Counted from the stretch's first letter, positions 40,401-48,778 are shown. The stretch: DNA of 64,000 bases from Nitrospirota bacterium (GCA_029261165.1 JAJDBV010000024.1:24280-88279); one strand, 5' to 3'. Notes: generated from the sequence alone by a model not told the origin. Program-made: numbers and translations.

Positions 40401-41414
40401 GGAAAAAGATCCGGAAAAGATCTCACCGGAAACAGAATCAAAAACAAGCAAGCCTTTCTGATAGGAAATATCTGCCCCAAGTGTCCCGATTTCCTTCTCA
40501 TCAAGGAAGAGCGGTGAAAGGATCATCCTCCCTTTCACATTCGGATTCAAGAAAGAGCCGGATAGTTGTCCAATAAGAACCGCCTCTCCAGATAATTTTT
40601 TTCCTTGGAAAAAGAGGTCTCTCGATGCGCCTTCTTTTTTGAAGCCAAGACTTGATACCGGTATCTGGGCATCAAATTTAAAATTGAGTGGGTTTTCATG
40701 GCCAAAGCTGAAAATACCCTCACCAAGAAGAGTCACCTGCCTGGATGTTAACCATGCCCTCTTCAGGTCAATTTTGTCGGGATGAACAAGCATCTTAACT
40801 TCAAATTGGTCAAAGAGCTCGTCGACTTCGTCCGTTGAGAACAACCCCTCCTTTCCTGAAAGTTCGACCTCAAACCGATCCATCTTCAGATTGGGATCAA
40901 TTTTAAGGTCAAGTTTCTCAAGAGAAATCGCTTTAACACCCTTTTCCCCATGATATGAGACACGACCATTCCGGACCAGAATAGAGCGTATAACAACTTT
41001 TGCCGGAGCGGTCTCTTCGTTCGAAACTGGAAGAGTAAAAATAGACGTCGTTTCACTCAAGGCCTGTTCTGTCATTGACAAGACAGGAGAATCAATCGTA
41101 ACTTCCCCAATCATGAAGGCCTCCATGAAGAGAGACCAGGGGCTGAAAGCGATTCGAACCTCTTTGGCAGACAGTTGAGAAGAAGATCCGGACTTCTGGA
41201 CTTTAATAGAAACCTTTTTCAAGGAAACAGAAGAAGAAAAAAGGTTGACCTGAGCTGAATGAATCTGGACCTTCCTGTCCAGCAGAGTCCCAATACCTGT
41301 CTCAGCAAATTGTCTAGCCTTTGCTGAAATATAACCGCTCTGGAAGAATAAATGAGAAGCAGCGGCAAGGAGAATTACGGATAATAAAGGGATTAGAACC
41401 CACTTCTTAGACAA
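37419..41414 (-). CDS. tamB: Translocation and assembly module protein TamB (DUF490/AsmA-like)
   Basis: Large bridge protein spanning from inner to outer membrane, linked to autotransporter assembly and phospholipid transport. The 1331 residues start with an uncleaved membrane anchor (VLIPLLSVILLAAASHLFF) followed by an AsmA-like beta-rich repeat body and the conserved DUF490 C-terminal domain (about 1000-1331: DINAKTDVRNY, LPEADILALLTIGK). The end FRFEFR matches TamB proteins. Its last codons carry the strong ribosome-binding site used by tamA. Confidence 0.9.
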   Translation of the reverse strand: MSKKWVLIPLLSVILLAAASHLFFQSGYISAKARQFAETGIGTLLDRKVQIHSAQVNLFSSSVSLKKVSIKVQKSGSSSQLSAKEVRIAFSPWSLFMEAFMIGEVTIDSPVLSMTEQALSETTSIFTLPVSNEETAPAKVVIRSILVRNGRVSYHGEKGVKAISLEKLDLKIDPNLKMDRFEVELSGKEGLFSTDEVDELFDQFEVKMLVHPDKIDLKRAWLTSRQVTLLGEGIFSFGHENPLNFKFDAQIPVSSLGFKKEGASRDLFFQGKKLSGEAVLIGQLSGSFLNPNVKGRMILSPLFLDEKEIGTLGADISYQKGLLVFDSVSGEIFSGSFSGSGQIRLPLEANPERKEDESQGYQINLKYTGLALYPMIQNIQIDDVKGDHLLEGIFLDGDVVLSGSHFDRESLTAEGHLNAVRLPLFSPALTAKAKRFPVLISLFNSGEMRWLWSAGRLLLHQGKASFPDATVSFHGEWNQEAGFSVDAKAWSEEVKVLATLLRIPLTGKMKLSGVLGGQFYQPTFNGDILFEEWSLRDQAFGTLSSQFSYANKIVTLENGTLSGLPAGLSLKKGKKKRSKRDIPQYQFEGEVGYKNYPIPSFDLRVDLRSADPLEVLTVFKKPIPLQTKATGHLIIQGSPKALNVQGPLELSKGVLYGESFDRGKLMLTVTEKEVQFRNVVLEKKLARIVGEGEVGYRGTYRLALRGRRLQIHKAGFFQKRIPFLEGEVGLKVSGKGRFKEPQLDVDIDIKNLQYGEFSGARGKLAIDWNNREIKLEGRLPDKNFSLAAKVALTAAYPFSFKSDFDTFQLAPFFRAHLTSLISEVGIQLTGVMEGQGELSHLEHVSLQGSFSKMIADFGGYTIQNDGVIMIHSEMGKFQIKDSRFKGENTSLSFNGSMALLKNWELLMEGEADLNLIKFFTKEIFSGTGKATLNLRVSDHWKNPHVNGVLHLKNGKIRTETFSRTILIDSLEVIFNQDHLVLETFEGKIGGGRFYGTGNAVISGLTLKSFGFLLSLEDAGMRILPKLVATVNGDLFFQRNEKGQSLKGELKLKRAVYEERTDIKSFITKLNRNKGQALWSNAPISGRTELNIHLYGKKGVWINNNLAKIPLSIDLFLRGSNEKPLLVGRIDFPRGKIFLRRNHFRIVSGSVDFLNPEEINPTFDINAKTDVRNYATDQTYKVELTLRGTLSQINLTLASSPSLPEADILALLTIGKTTADIVEGGAGGEATAFIVSELLEEPVQKITGVDRIQVNPTVGESNGVKSANGTRFTAEKRLLEDRLIVVYSTTLDPSEEDLIRMVYEVNKNISLVGNRDDRGQMGGDIRFRFEFR

Positions 41415-41506
41415 CCAGGGCTCCTCTACATAAGGAAGACGGGGGAAAAGGAATGAAGAGTAAAGACTTCAATCATGAGGTTCATCATTAATGAAAGGGG
41501 GAGAGA

Positions 41507-41917
41507 TCAGGAATGGTTAAGCTTTTCCATTTCAACAAATTTCATCCTCAAGGTAAAAAGCAGCTGTGAGATCAAGCCGGCTTCATCCTTTGAAAGGTTT
41601 CCCTTGGTCTTTTCTTCGAGAAGAGTGAGAAGATCAATGACTTGTCTTGCCATCGACAACTGGACAGACTTCTCTCCTGTTGCAGGACTTGCCTCTTCCC
41701 CAAGGTGAATCAATGCCGATGTGGCCAAGGAGAGAATGAAAGAGGAAAAATTGACAGGGTAGGTTTCGTTCGCCGGGTGAAACGGCTCTCCACCAATGGC
41801 CGAACCCTGTTTCGCTTCCCCTTCTGAAGAAGATTTCTCCCTAGCCTCTCTTTCCCCAGATTCATCCAAGAGAAAGGAGCGATGATCCCTCACTTCGAAT
41901 TTCTGTTCCTCTTCCAT
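41507..41917 (-). CDS. DUF1844 protein
   Basis: 136 residues from ATG 41917 (GAGG box). The N-terminus is acidic and low in complexity; the conserved DUF1844 part is about 60-130 (FSSFILSLATSALIHLGE through QLLFTLRMKFVEMEK). The domain is helical and occurs in many Gram-negative bacteria and Acidobacteria-like groups with no assigned function. It is 92 nt upstream of tamB on the same strand. Confidence 0.85.
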   Translation of the reverse strand: MEEEQKFEVRDHRSFLLDESGEREAREKSSSEGEAKQGSAIGGEPFHPANETYPVNFSSFILSLATSALIHLGEEASPATGEKSVQLSMARQVIDLLTLLEEKTKGNLSKDEAGLISQLLFTLRMKFVEMEKLNHS

Positions 41918-42047
41918 GCGACCTCGCCACGCTGTAAAATTTATCACAAACCCATTGATTTTTCAAGACATAAGAGCATAAGGGAAATCCAAATTAACCG
42001 CAAAATAGTCACCTCCGAACTGAGATCATGAATCAGATCACACCTGA

Positions 42048-43580
42048 TTATGAAAACTGGTAAATCTCGCCGAATTTCTCCTTCAGAGCCTCTATAAAAT
42101 AGCGTGGATTTAAGGACTCACCCGTTACACGTTGGAGCAGATCTTCACTTGGGTATTGTCTTCCCCAGCGATGGATCTTTTTGTTCAGCCATCTTTTAAG
42201 TGTAAGAAGATCCCCCATTTCAATCTGAGGGCATAATTCCGGGATCTCTTTTTTCGCCTGTCTGAAAATTTGAGCCGCGTAAAGGTTGCCTAGGGTATAG
42301 GTCGGGAAATAACCGATCGCACCGCCGGACCAGTGGACATCCTGCAGAACCCCATCGGCATCCGATTCCGGGACGACACCAAGGTATTCCTTCATTTTTT
42401 CCTTCCAGACGCCAGGAAGCGCGTCCACATCAAGATCCCCTTCAATCAATGCTTTCTCAATCTCAAAACGGACCATAATATGCAGGTTATAGGTCAGCTC
42501 ATCTGCTTCGACTCGGATCAGAGAAGGGCGAACAATATTAATTCCTGCATAATATTCATCTAAATTGATATTTTTTAATTGATCCGAAAAATGCTCCTGG
42601 AGAATTGGATAAAAGTGTTGCCAAAAAGGCCGCGACCGTCCAACGCAATTTTCCCATAGGCGGGACTGGCTTTCGTGGATACCCAGGGATATCGCTTCTC
42701 CGAGCGGAGACCCAAAATGTTCTGGGGGAAGGCCTTGCTCATACAAGGCATGCCCCCCCTCATGAATCGAACTAAAGAGGGATGAACACAAATCCTTTTC
42801 ATCGACCCGTGTTGTCATTCGGACATCTGTCGGATGGAAGGAGGTTGTAAATGGATGGGCCGAGATATCCTGCCTGCCGTCCTGAAACTTATACCCCATC
42901 GCCTTCAATATCTCTTGTCCAAAAGTCAACTGTCGTTCTACAGGGTAAGAGAAACAGAGAAAATCTCCTTTCGGTTTCACCTGAGACGCGACAACTTTTT
43001 CGAGAATCGGAACAAGCTCGGCCTTCAGCGCGGTAAAAAGGGGGACGACCTGTTTAACCGTCATTCCCGGCTCATAGGAATCCAAAAGAGGATCATACGG
43101 AGAATCGGCATATCCCAGATAGGATGCCTCTTCCTTCTTCAAGGCAATCATTATTTTGAGGTGCGGCGCAAAGAGGGAAAAATCATTTTTCTTTCTCGCT
43201 TCCACCCAAACCTGGTGTGAAAGGGAAGCGGCTTTCCCGATCCTTCGGACGAAGTCTGAAGGAAGTTTAAGGCGTTTACTGTAATCAGTCCAAACCTCTC
43301 TTAACAGTCCATATGCAGGTTCATCCCATACTGAGCCTCCTCCCTGGATTTTACCCGTCTCCAGGTCAAGCCATTGTGAGAGGAGTCTTTTCATTCCCTC
43401 CCCGACCCGCTTCTCGTGGACCAAGGTTCCAAGCACAGAGAGCTGTTCTGCCCGTGCCCCTCCACCTCCAGGAGGCATATAGGTTTCCTGATCCCAGGAA
43501 AGGAGCGCACCGGCACTTGAGAGATGCTGAATCTCTTGAAGCATATCAATCAATGGCTTAAGATCTTCGATGGTTTTCAT
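42048..43580 (-). CDS. Carboxypeptidase Taq, M32 family metallocarboxypeptidase
   Basis: Cytosolic zinc exopeptidase removing C-terminal residues. The 510-residue length is standard. The HEXXH zinc site is read as HEGGH in SIHEGGHALYEQGLP, with the downstream GIHESQSRLWEN motif providing the third ligand; the preceding TTRVDEKDL and the C-terminal VHWSGGAIGYFPTYTLGN are M32 signatures. It stands alone between the DUF1844 gene and the divergent lptF. Confidence 0.95.
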   Translation of the reverse strand: MKTIEDLKPLIDMLQEIQHLSSAGALLSWDQETYMPPGGGGARAEQLSVLGTLVHEKRVGEGMKRLLSQWLDLETGKIQGGGSVWDEPAYGLLREVWTDYSKRLKLPSDFVRRIGKAASLSHQVWVEARKKNDFSLFAPHLKIMIALKKEEASYLGYADSPYDPLLDSYEPGMTVKQVVPLFTALKAELVPILEKVVASQVKPKGDFLCFSYPVERQLTFGQEILKAMGYKFQDGRQDISAHPFTTSFHPTDVRMTTRVDEKDLCSSLFSSIHEGGHALYEQGLPPEHFGSPLGEAISLGIHESQSRLWENCVGRSRPFWQHFYPILQEHFSDQLKNINLDEYYAGINIVRPSLIRVEADELTYNLHIMVRFEIEKALIEGDLDVDALPGVWKEKMKEYLGVVPESDADGVLQDVHWSGGAIGYFPTYTLGNLYAAQIFRQAKKEIPELCPQIEMGDLLTLKRWLNKKIHRWGRQYPSEDLLQRVTGESLNPRYFIEALKEKFGEIYQFS

Positions 43581-43721
43581 AATTGGAAGCCATTCTATAT
43601 AGTTTTATATGAAATTCCAAGTTTTTGGTACACTTCCAGAACACGATCGGTCTTTGCTCAGCTGAGCTGACACAGCGCTATATTTACAAACAAAGCAAGA
43701 CCCATGTATATTCGGTGCACC

Positions 43722-44852
43722 ATGTTTAAGTCCCTGGACCGTTACATCCTGAAAGAGTTGACCATCCCATTTCTGATCGGGATCTTCATTCTCACGTTCC
43801 TTATCCTCATCCAACAGCTTCTTAGATTAATGGAATTGGTCATCGGGAAAGGGGTGGATCTGGTCAGTGTAGGTCAGATTTTCCTGACCCTTCTTCCTTC
43901 GTTCTTTTTACTGTCGATTCCCATGGCCGTGATGCTGGCATCGGTCGTCACCTTTGACCGACTTTCTTCAGACAATGAGATCATTGCCCTGAAATCGCTT
44001 GGCGTCGGTTTTTACCGCCTGGTCCGCCCGGTGCTCCTTTTTTCATTCCTTGCTTCTCTGCTCACCCTTTCAATGGGGATGCTTGCACAGCCTTTAGGGA
44101 AGGGATCATTTAAATCACTTGCTGTAAAAATTCTCAAGAAAAGGATTAATGTTGGACTGGAAGAAGGCCGTTTTAATGAAACCTTTTCCAAGATGATGAT
44201 CTACGTCGAGTCGATGCCGACATTTTCTGAGATGGAAGGGGTATTTATCATCGACCGAAGAAATCCGGAAATGCCAGTAATGATCGTCGCAAAACGGGGG
44301 ACCTTGACCACTGATCAGGAGAATGAGGTCTTTGGCTTTCATCTGCATGAAGGAAACCTCCATCGACGGGGAAAAGACGAGCGCGATTATCAACGGATGA
44401 CCTTTGAACGCTATGACTTGAGAGTTGATCTTTCTTCTTTCGTCGACAGAAAGGAAGTGCTAGCAAAAAGTCCATCCTTTCGCGAGATAAAGAAACAGAT
44501 TGCAGCATCTCAAGGAAAAGACCTTCAATCGCTCCAGCTCCTCTCCGTTTTTTACAAACATTTTGCACTCTCCTTTGCCGCTCTCGTTTTTGGTATCATC
44601 GGCGTTCCACTCGGGATCATTTCAGGCCGACTCACACGGGTTGGCGGCTTTACTGTCGGCATCGCGATTATCGGATTATATTATCTACTCACGACCTTTG
44701 GCGATTATCTAATCTCGATCCGTCTCGCTCCACCAATTATCGGGGCCTCATTCCCTCATTTCTTCCTGGTTCCATTTTGTCTTTACCTTTTGACGATAAC
44801 GGCAAATGAATCTTTTCCAAAATTCCTTCAGTTTTCTAATAAAAGGCCATGA
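43722..44852 (+). CDS. lptF: LPS export permease LptF
   Basis: Inner-membrane half of the LptBFG ABC transporter that extracts LPS. About 376 residues from ATG 43722: three N-terminal membrane helices, a periplasmic beta domain (about 130-280) and three C-terminal helices, the YjgP/YjgQ layout. The N-terminal SLDRYILKELTIPFLIGIF is typical. ATG 43704 is an alternative start six codons upstream. The stop overlaps the lptG start (ATGA). I assign F to the first and G to the second by order; sequence alone does not separate them firmly. Confidence 0.9.
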   Translation: MFKSLDRYILKELTIPFLIGIFILTFLILIQQLLRLMELVIGKGVDLVSVGQIFLTLLPSFFLLSIPMAVMLASVVTFDRLSSDNEIIALKSLGVGFYRLVRPVLLFSFLASLLTLSMGMLAQPLGKGSFKSLAVKILKKRINVGLEEGRFNETFSKMMIYVESMPTFSEMEGVFIIDRRNPEMPVMIVAKRGTLTTDQENEVFGFHLHEGNLHRRGKDERDYQRMTFERYDLRVDLSSFVDRKEVLAKSPSFREIKKQIAASQGKDLQSLQLLSVFYKHFALSFAALVFGIIGVPLGIISGRLTRVGGFTVGIAIIGLYYLLTTFGDYLISIRLAPPIIGASFPHFFLVPFCLYLLTITANESFPKFLQFSNKRP

Positions 44853-45937
44853 GGATGTCCCTGACAACACGCTATATCCTAAAGGAATACTTCAAGATCT
44901 TCTTTGTTACTTTAGGGGCACTCATACTCGTCTACCTCTCAATCGAGTTTGTTGAGAAGATCAGGAAGTTTCATGCACATCACCCACCCATCATTCTGGT
45001 GCTTCAATATTTTGCAAATCGTCTTCCAAAGTTCATCTTTGATTTAACCCCTCTGGCGCTTCTTATTTCCACACTGATCACCTTTGGGGGACTCTCCAAG
45101 AACAACGAAATTACCGCATTCAAAAGCTCGGGGATAACGATCCTCACTTTGGCCCGACCGCTCCTTGTCTTTGCATTTGTCGTCAGTGTTCTTTTCTACT
45201 TTCTGAATGGATCCCTTATTCCTTCCTCCTACGAACGGTCAAAGATTATTCGTGCCGAAAAAATAGAAGGCAGGAAACGATTCGGTAATTTTGCTCAAAA
45301 TAGGATATGGCTTCGACTGGATAACCGGACGATCTTTAACATCCAGGTGGTCAACCCGGATAAGAAGACCATGCAGGGGGTTCATATTTATTTTCTCGGA
45401 GAAGATTATACGCTCCCAGAAGAGATTGAAGCCGAGGGGCTTGCCTACGAAGACGGAGGGTGGATCTTGTCAACTGGGGTACACCGAAAATTTCAAGCAG
45501 ACGGATCAATCCAGGTTAACATCTTTGATCGGGAGACCATCGACCTCAACAAGGAGCCTGAAGATTTTCAACAGATTGTTGTCAAATCGAGTGAAATGAC
45601 GGCGTCTAAACTGCGATCATATATTAATCAACTGACCGCTGATGGTTTTGATGCGACAAGGTATCAGGTTGATTTGCGCGCGAAAGAAGCCTTTCCTTTT
45701 GTCAACTTCATGATGATCCTATTAGGGATCCCTTTTGCCCTCAAAGACAACCGAAGTGCCGGCCTGGCCAGAGGGATTTCAATCAGCCTGGGTGTCGCGT
45801 TTTTCTACTGGCTTGTATTTTCAATCACGGTTTCACTGGGACATATCGGCGCTCTTCCTCCCTGGCTGGCTGCCTGGAGCGCAAATATCCTTCTCTTGAC
45901 TATTGGAAGCTATCTCTTTTTAAATATCCGGCAATAA
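44849..45937 (+). CDS. lptG: LPS export permease LptG
   Basis: Second YjgP/YjgQ permease, 362 residues, with the same 3+3 helix layout and central periplasmic domain (about 130-265). LTTRYILKEYFKIFFVTLGALILVYL opens it; NNEITAFKSSGITILTLARPLL is the conserved cytoplasmic coupling region. Translationally coupled to lptF by a 4-nt overlap. The ATPase LptB is not in this window. (The first quoted segment spans residues 5-30; only its key pattern matters.). Confidence 0.9.
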   Translation: MRMSLTTRYILKEYFKIFFVTLGALILVYLSIEFVEKIRKFHAHHPPIILVLQYFANRLPKFIFDLTPLALLISTLITFGGLSKNNEITAFKSSGITILTLARPLLVFAFVVSVLFYFLNGSLIPSSYERSKIIRAEKIEGRKRFGNFAQNRIWLRLDNRTIFNIQVVNPDKKTMQGVHIYFLGEDYTLPEEIEAEGLAYEDGGWILSTGVHRKFQADGSIQVNIFDRETIDLNKEPEDFQQIVVKSSEMTASKLRSYINQLTADGFDATRYQVDLRAKEAFPFVNFMMILLGIPFALKDNRSAGLARGISISLGVAFFYWLVFSITVSLGHIGALPPWLAAWSANILLLTIGSYLFLNIRQ

Positions 45938-45951
45938 TCGTATCAGACGCG

Positions 45952-45980
45952 TTGACAAGTGGGTTAAAGCACAATACAAT
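45952..45980 (+). promoter_or_regulatory. Sigma-70-type promoter for the His-rich secreted protein gene
   Basis: TTGACA at 45952-45957, a 17-nt spacer and TACAAT at 45975-45980. Transcription would begin near 45987, leaving a leader of about 125 nt before ATG 46111. Confidence 0.6.
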
Positions 45981-46110
45981 CAGGTCTGTTTATCAATGAT
46001 GGGTTTGATCGAATGTGGCGACCTCCTTCCATATACAGCAGGTTCGCATGCTCTCATTGAAGAGAAGAGCAAATGGCGCTTCTTCGACAACACAATAAAA
46101 GGCATTGAAT

Positions 46111-46512
46111 ATGAGCTTAGGGCACAAGAGTTTACTGATACTTCTCGTAACGCTACTCATTAATTTCCTGGCACTCCCCTCCCCCGTGTTGGCTGATGAA
46201 GAGCATTCTCACCCGAAAAAAAAAGAGGAACATCACCATTCCCCCTCAAAAAAGAAAGAAGAACCTGTGATGGCTCCCGGAGACAAGGTCGTGAGGATCA
46301 ATCTGATTGGACCGTTTTGCCACCGTCATCCGGAAGAAATCCAGGAAGCCTTGATGAAGCAGATGGGTGTGAAATCTGTGGAAGGCTTTAGCGGGAGGAA
46401 ATACATCATGGTCAAATACAAGAGCGGCCATGTTACACCGGAAGAAATGGTTTCAATAGTCAGAGGATTGGGAGGGAGCGGCTGGAATTGCCTTAGGTCT
46501 CAGGTGAAGTAG
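46111..46512 (+). CDS. Secreted His-rich protein with HMA-like fold lacking the CxxC motif
   Basis: 133 residues from ATG 46111. A signal peptide ends near PSPVLADE and a charged His/Lys-rich linker (EEHSHPKKKEEHHHSPSKKK) could bind metal. The C-terminal part (about 60-130) is like a heavy-metal-associated domain in pattern (KVVRINLIGPFCHRH, VKSVEGFSGRKYIMVKYKSG, EEMVSIVRGLGG) but with a single Cys and His-x-His-like residues where CxxC would be. A second Cys lies near the end (WNCLRS). It may be a periplasmic metal chaperone or sensor; this is inference. It has its own promoter. Confidence 0.7.
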   Translation: MSLGHKSLLILLVTLLINFLALPSPVLADEEHSHPKKKEEHHHSPSKKKEEPVMAPGDKVVRINLIGPFCHRHPEEIQEALMKQMGVKSVEGFSGRKYIMVKYKSGHVTPEEMVSIVRGLGGSGWNCLRSQVK

Positions 46513-46579
46513 TCAGAAATGGTGATTTTGGACAGATTCTCCTTAAACCCAATTACGGATTTTGGGTTCTCATAGATTC

Positions 46580-46608
46580 TTGACACGAGATATTGAAAAA
46601 GGTATCTT
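46580..46608 (+). promoter_or_regulatory. Probable promoter of moaD-moaE
   Basis: TTGACA at 46580-46585, a 17-nt spacer and TATCTT at 46603-46608. The start of transcription would be near 46615, about 20 nt before the moaD GTG. Confidence 0.5.
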
Positions 46609-46633
46609 TTTATTACTCAATCTTGGAGCAAAC

Positions 46634-46903
46634 GTGGTGGTCAAAGTACGTTTTTTTGCAGTCTTGAAAAACTTGGTCGGAAAAGACGAACTTTCCATTG
46701 AAATAGATAAAGAGACGACCTTGGCACAACTTATTGAAAAGCTTCAGGAAGAACTTCCCGTCTTAAAAGATCTGCTTAGCGAGAGAAGAGTCCTGATCTC
46801 TGTTAACCAGGAAACGGCTGAAAAACATTGCCTCATCAGGAATGGGGATGAAGTTGCCTTCCTCCCTCCTTTCGCCGGAGGTGCTCCATGGATACGGGCT
46901 TGA
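46634..46903 (+). CDS. moaD: Molybdopterin synthase sulfur-carrier subunit MoaD with residues beyond Gly-Gly
   Basis: Ubiquitin-like carrier whose C-terminal Gly-Gly is thiocarboxylated to feed sulfur to MoaE. The 89 residues start at GTG 46634 (GGAG box 6 nt upstream) and show VKVRFFAVLKNLVG, a central helix and NGDEVAFLPPFAGG. The oddity is six more residues (APWIRA) after Gly-Gly; the mature protein would need processing for the usual chemistry. moaE follows 27 nt downstream, so the partner is present. Confidence 0.88.
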   Translation: MVVKVRFFAVLKNLVGKDELSIEIDKETTLAQLIEKLQEELPVLKDLLSERRVLISVNQETAEKHCLIRNGDEVAFLPPFAGGAPWIRA

Positions 46904-46930
46904 CCCGCGCAGTTCAATAGAAAGGACCGA

Positions 46931-47377
46931 ATGGATACGACAACGAAAAAAAACACGGACCGGATTCGGGTTCAACTGGAAGACTTCAGCGTTGAAGAAG
47001 AGATCAACAAGATAAAGGGGTGCTCGAAACGCATTGGAGGGATCGTTGCCTTCCTCGGAGCGGCCCGGGATTTTTCCAAAGGACGTGATATTCAGAAGAT
47101 CGACTTTGAGCACTACCCCGGCATGGCCGAGACACGTCTTACAGAAATTCGGGAGCAAGCACTGAAAGACTTCGATATTATCGAAGTCACCATCATCCAT
47201 CGTGTGGGAAAGCTGTCAATCGGCGACAATATTGTACTGATCATCGTTGGCGCGGAGCATCGGGCAGATGCGTTTAAGGGCTGTTCATGGTCCATTGACG
47301 AGTTGAAAAGAATCACCCCCATATGGAAAAAAGAGACGACTCCAGAAGGAGATGTCTGGGTGGAAGAACATCCTTGA
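46931..47377 (+). CDS. moaE: Molybdopterin synthase catalytic subunit MoaE
   Basis: Inserts sulfur from MoaD into precursor Z to give molybdopterin. The 148 residues have the family motifs GAARDFSKG, FEHYPGMAE, HRVGKLSIGD, GAEHRADAF and the catalytic-lysine region PIWKKETTPEGDVWVE. ATG 46931 follows AGGA. Other Mo-cofactor genes (moaA, moaC, moeB) are not in the window. Confidence 0.95.
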   Translation: MDTTTKKNTDRIRVQLEDFSVEEEINKIKGCSKRIGGIVAFLGAARDFSKGRDIQKIDFEHYPGMAETRLTEIREQALKDFDIIEVTIIHRVGKLSIGDNIVLIIVGAEHRADAFKGCSWSIDELKRITPIWKKETTPEGDVWVEEHP

Positions 47378-47396
47378 GAATACGCACGATTCGCGA

Positions 47397-47720
47397 CTAG
47401 TATCTGGGGATGCTCGGGTCCACTAACCGCGCGTAGGCATCAATCCCGCCACTCAAATTTCTGACATCTTTGACTCCGGATTGCTTTAAAATCCCCAAGG
47501 CCGATTGACTTCTTATACCATGATGACACAAAGTAATAATCTCTTTCTCCAAATCCAGTTCGCTCATTCGGGTCTGTAGCTGTCCCAAGGGGATTAAGAC
47601 GGCATCCGGAATATGTGCCATTTGAAATTCCCAGGGTTCACGAACATCCAGAAGGGTAAATGTTGCACCCTCTTCTCTCTGCCGCTTGAATTCCTGCGGT
47701 GAAATCTGGTCGTTATCCAC
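47397..47720 (-). CDS. Single-domain rhodanese-like sulfurtransferase
   Basis: 107 residues from GTG 47720, directly after a GGAGGAG box (TTG 47732 is an alternative). Rhodanese fold: LLDVREPWEFQMAHIPDAV, then the active-site loop LCHHGIRSQSA with the nucleophile Cys, and LSGGIDAYA. The active-site loop resembles that of rhodanese tails on MoeB/ThiF enzymes. It is convergent with moaE, 19 nt apart, so a role in sulfur supply to MoaD is plausible but unproven. Confidence 0.88.
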   Translation of the reverse strand: MDNDQISPQEFKRQREEGATFTLLDVREPWEFQMAHIPDAVLIPLGQLQTRMSELDLEKEIITLCHHGIRSQSALGILKQSGVKDVRNLSGGIDAYARLVDPSIPRY

Positions 47721-47732
47721 ACTCTCCTCCAA

Positions 47733-48182
47733 GGCCTTTTCTCAATATTCTGCCTGATCATATTCGACTTGATTTACTGTCGTCAATCCCTTTTTGTTAC
47801 CAGGATAGGAAACAAGGGAAATAAATCACTTATTTAGAAAATGTGATTCTGGGAAGCATGATTTCTTGACTTAGACCTGAGCAAAGGAATAAAATTTAGT
47901 ATACAGGGGTTTAAATAATGTTCTCAACAACGTTTATATGGATGGTACGGCCTCTTAGATGGAATGACTAGGATTGGAGGAGTGGCCTTGGAAATTTGAT
48001 GAAGATCATCAATCTACACATCGGTTTCTCGTGTCTTTCTTCTCCGCCTTATTTCAGAGAAAGGGGAAGATGAGTTAAACATATAACAATCCTGGTGGCA
48101 GACGCTCGGATTGCATCTCGTGTTGGTCATAAGTGGATTCTACCCATAGTACCTCGCCGCCAAATCAGGAAGGAGGAGTACG
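47733..48182. other. 450-nt non-coding stretch with a probable promoter and a long leader
   Basis: No supportable gene. On the plus strand TTGACT at 47866-47871, an 18-nt spacer and TAAAAT at 47890-47895 form a likely promoter, so the gene at 48183 would have a leader of about 280 nt. Such a leader may hold regulatory RNA, but no known riboswitch was recognised. The rhodanese promoter on the minus strand should also lie at the left end. Confidence 0.45.
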
Positions 48183-48701
48183 ATGAATAACCATAAGTTA
48201 TATCTCGTGTTGTTGCTATTTGTTTTGGGCGTTTCTTTTTCATCGGCTTATGCCGCCAACTATCCCTACCTTTCCCAATATGACCTTTCTTCACATCGAA
48301 GCATTTACAGCTCCGTCTGGACGGTAAAGGGGGATCTGGTGATTCTGGAGACGGAAGAGAGGACCATGCGCAGCTTTGGCATAAAAGAGTGGATGCGGGA
48401 AGGATTTCCCTTACCGGAAGAAGGGGATGAGGTCACGCTCATAATGGACAGAGGGAATACGATCATCGACCTCACGAAACCGGGTGGCAAAGGAGGTTTT
48501 TTTGGCAATGAAATTTCCGGAACGGTTCAGGAATTCAACGGTCCGATGAAATGGATTGCCATTAGGACAGCGTCTGGATTTGAAAAACGGTTTGTGATTA
48601 AGGGCAATGTCGCCACAAAGTTGAACGGAATCGAAAAAGGGAGGAGGGTCACATTGGCAATGGATGGACAAAACCGTGTGATGGATGTCTATCGACCTTA
48701 A
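48183..48701 (+). CDS. Secreted protein of unknown function
   Basis: 172 residues with a signal peptide (LYLVLLLFVLGVSFSSAYAAN) and a small, beta-rich body of two similar parts: VWTVKGDLVILETEERT..., ending DEVTLIMDRGNTIIDL, and ISGTVQEFNGPMKWIAIRT..., ending RRVTLAMDGQNRVMDV. The repeated V-x-G-x-x-x-x-I / V-T-L-x-M-D-x-x-N-x-x-x-D pattern suggests two OB-like units arisen by duplication. Family not recognised. The start has a strong AGGAGG box at about 48171. An intrinsic terminator follows at 48744. Confidence 0.8.
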   Translation: MNNHKLYLVLLLFVLGVSFSSAYAANYPYLSQYDLSSHRSIYSSVWTVKGDLVILETEERTMRSFGIKEWMREGFPLPEEGDEVTLIMDRGNTIIDLTKPGGKGGFFGNEISGTVQEFNGPMKWIAIRTASGFEKRFVIKGNVATKLNGIEKGRRVTLAMDGQNRVMDVYRP

Positions 48702-48743
48702 GAGATCAGACAATGACAAACCTCTATTTTTGGAGTTGCATCC

Positions 48744-48778
48744 GGCCCCGACGGGTTTAACCGTTGGGGCCTTCTTTT
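48744..48778 (+). terminator. Intrinsic terminator of the secreted protein gene
   Basis: An 11-bp stem (GGCCCCGACGG pairing with CCGTTGGGGCC, one G-T wobble) at 48744-48771 with a 6-nt loop, followed by TTCTTTT. It faces the plus strand only; the minus strand has no T-run after the stem. Confidence 0.85.

Noticed and set aside
43670..43700. Palindrome GCTCAGCTGAGC and possible -10 TATATT before lptF
   Set aside because: Spacing to a -35-like element is 19 nt and the match is weak; not enough for a promoter call.
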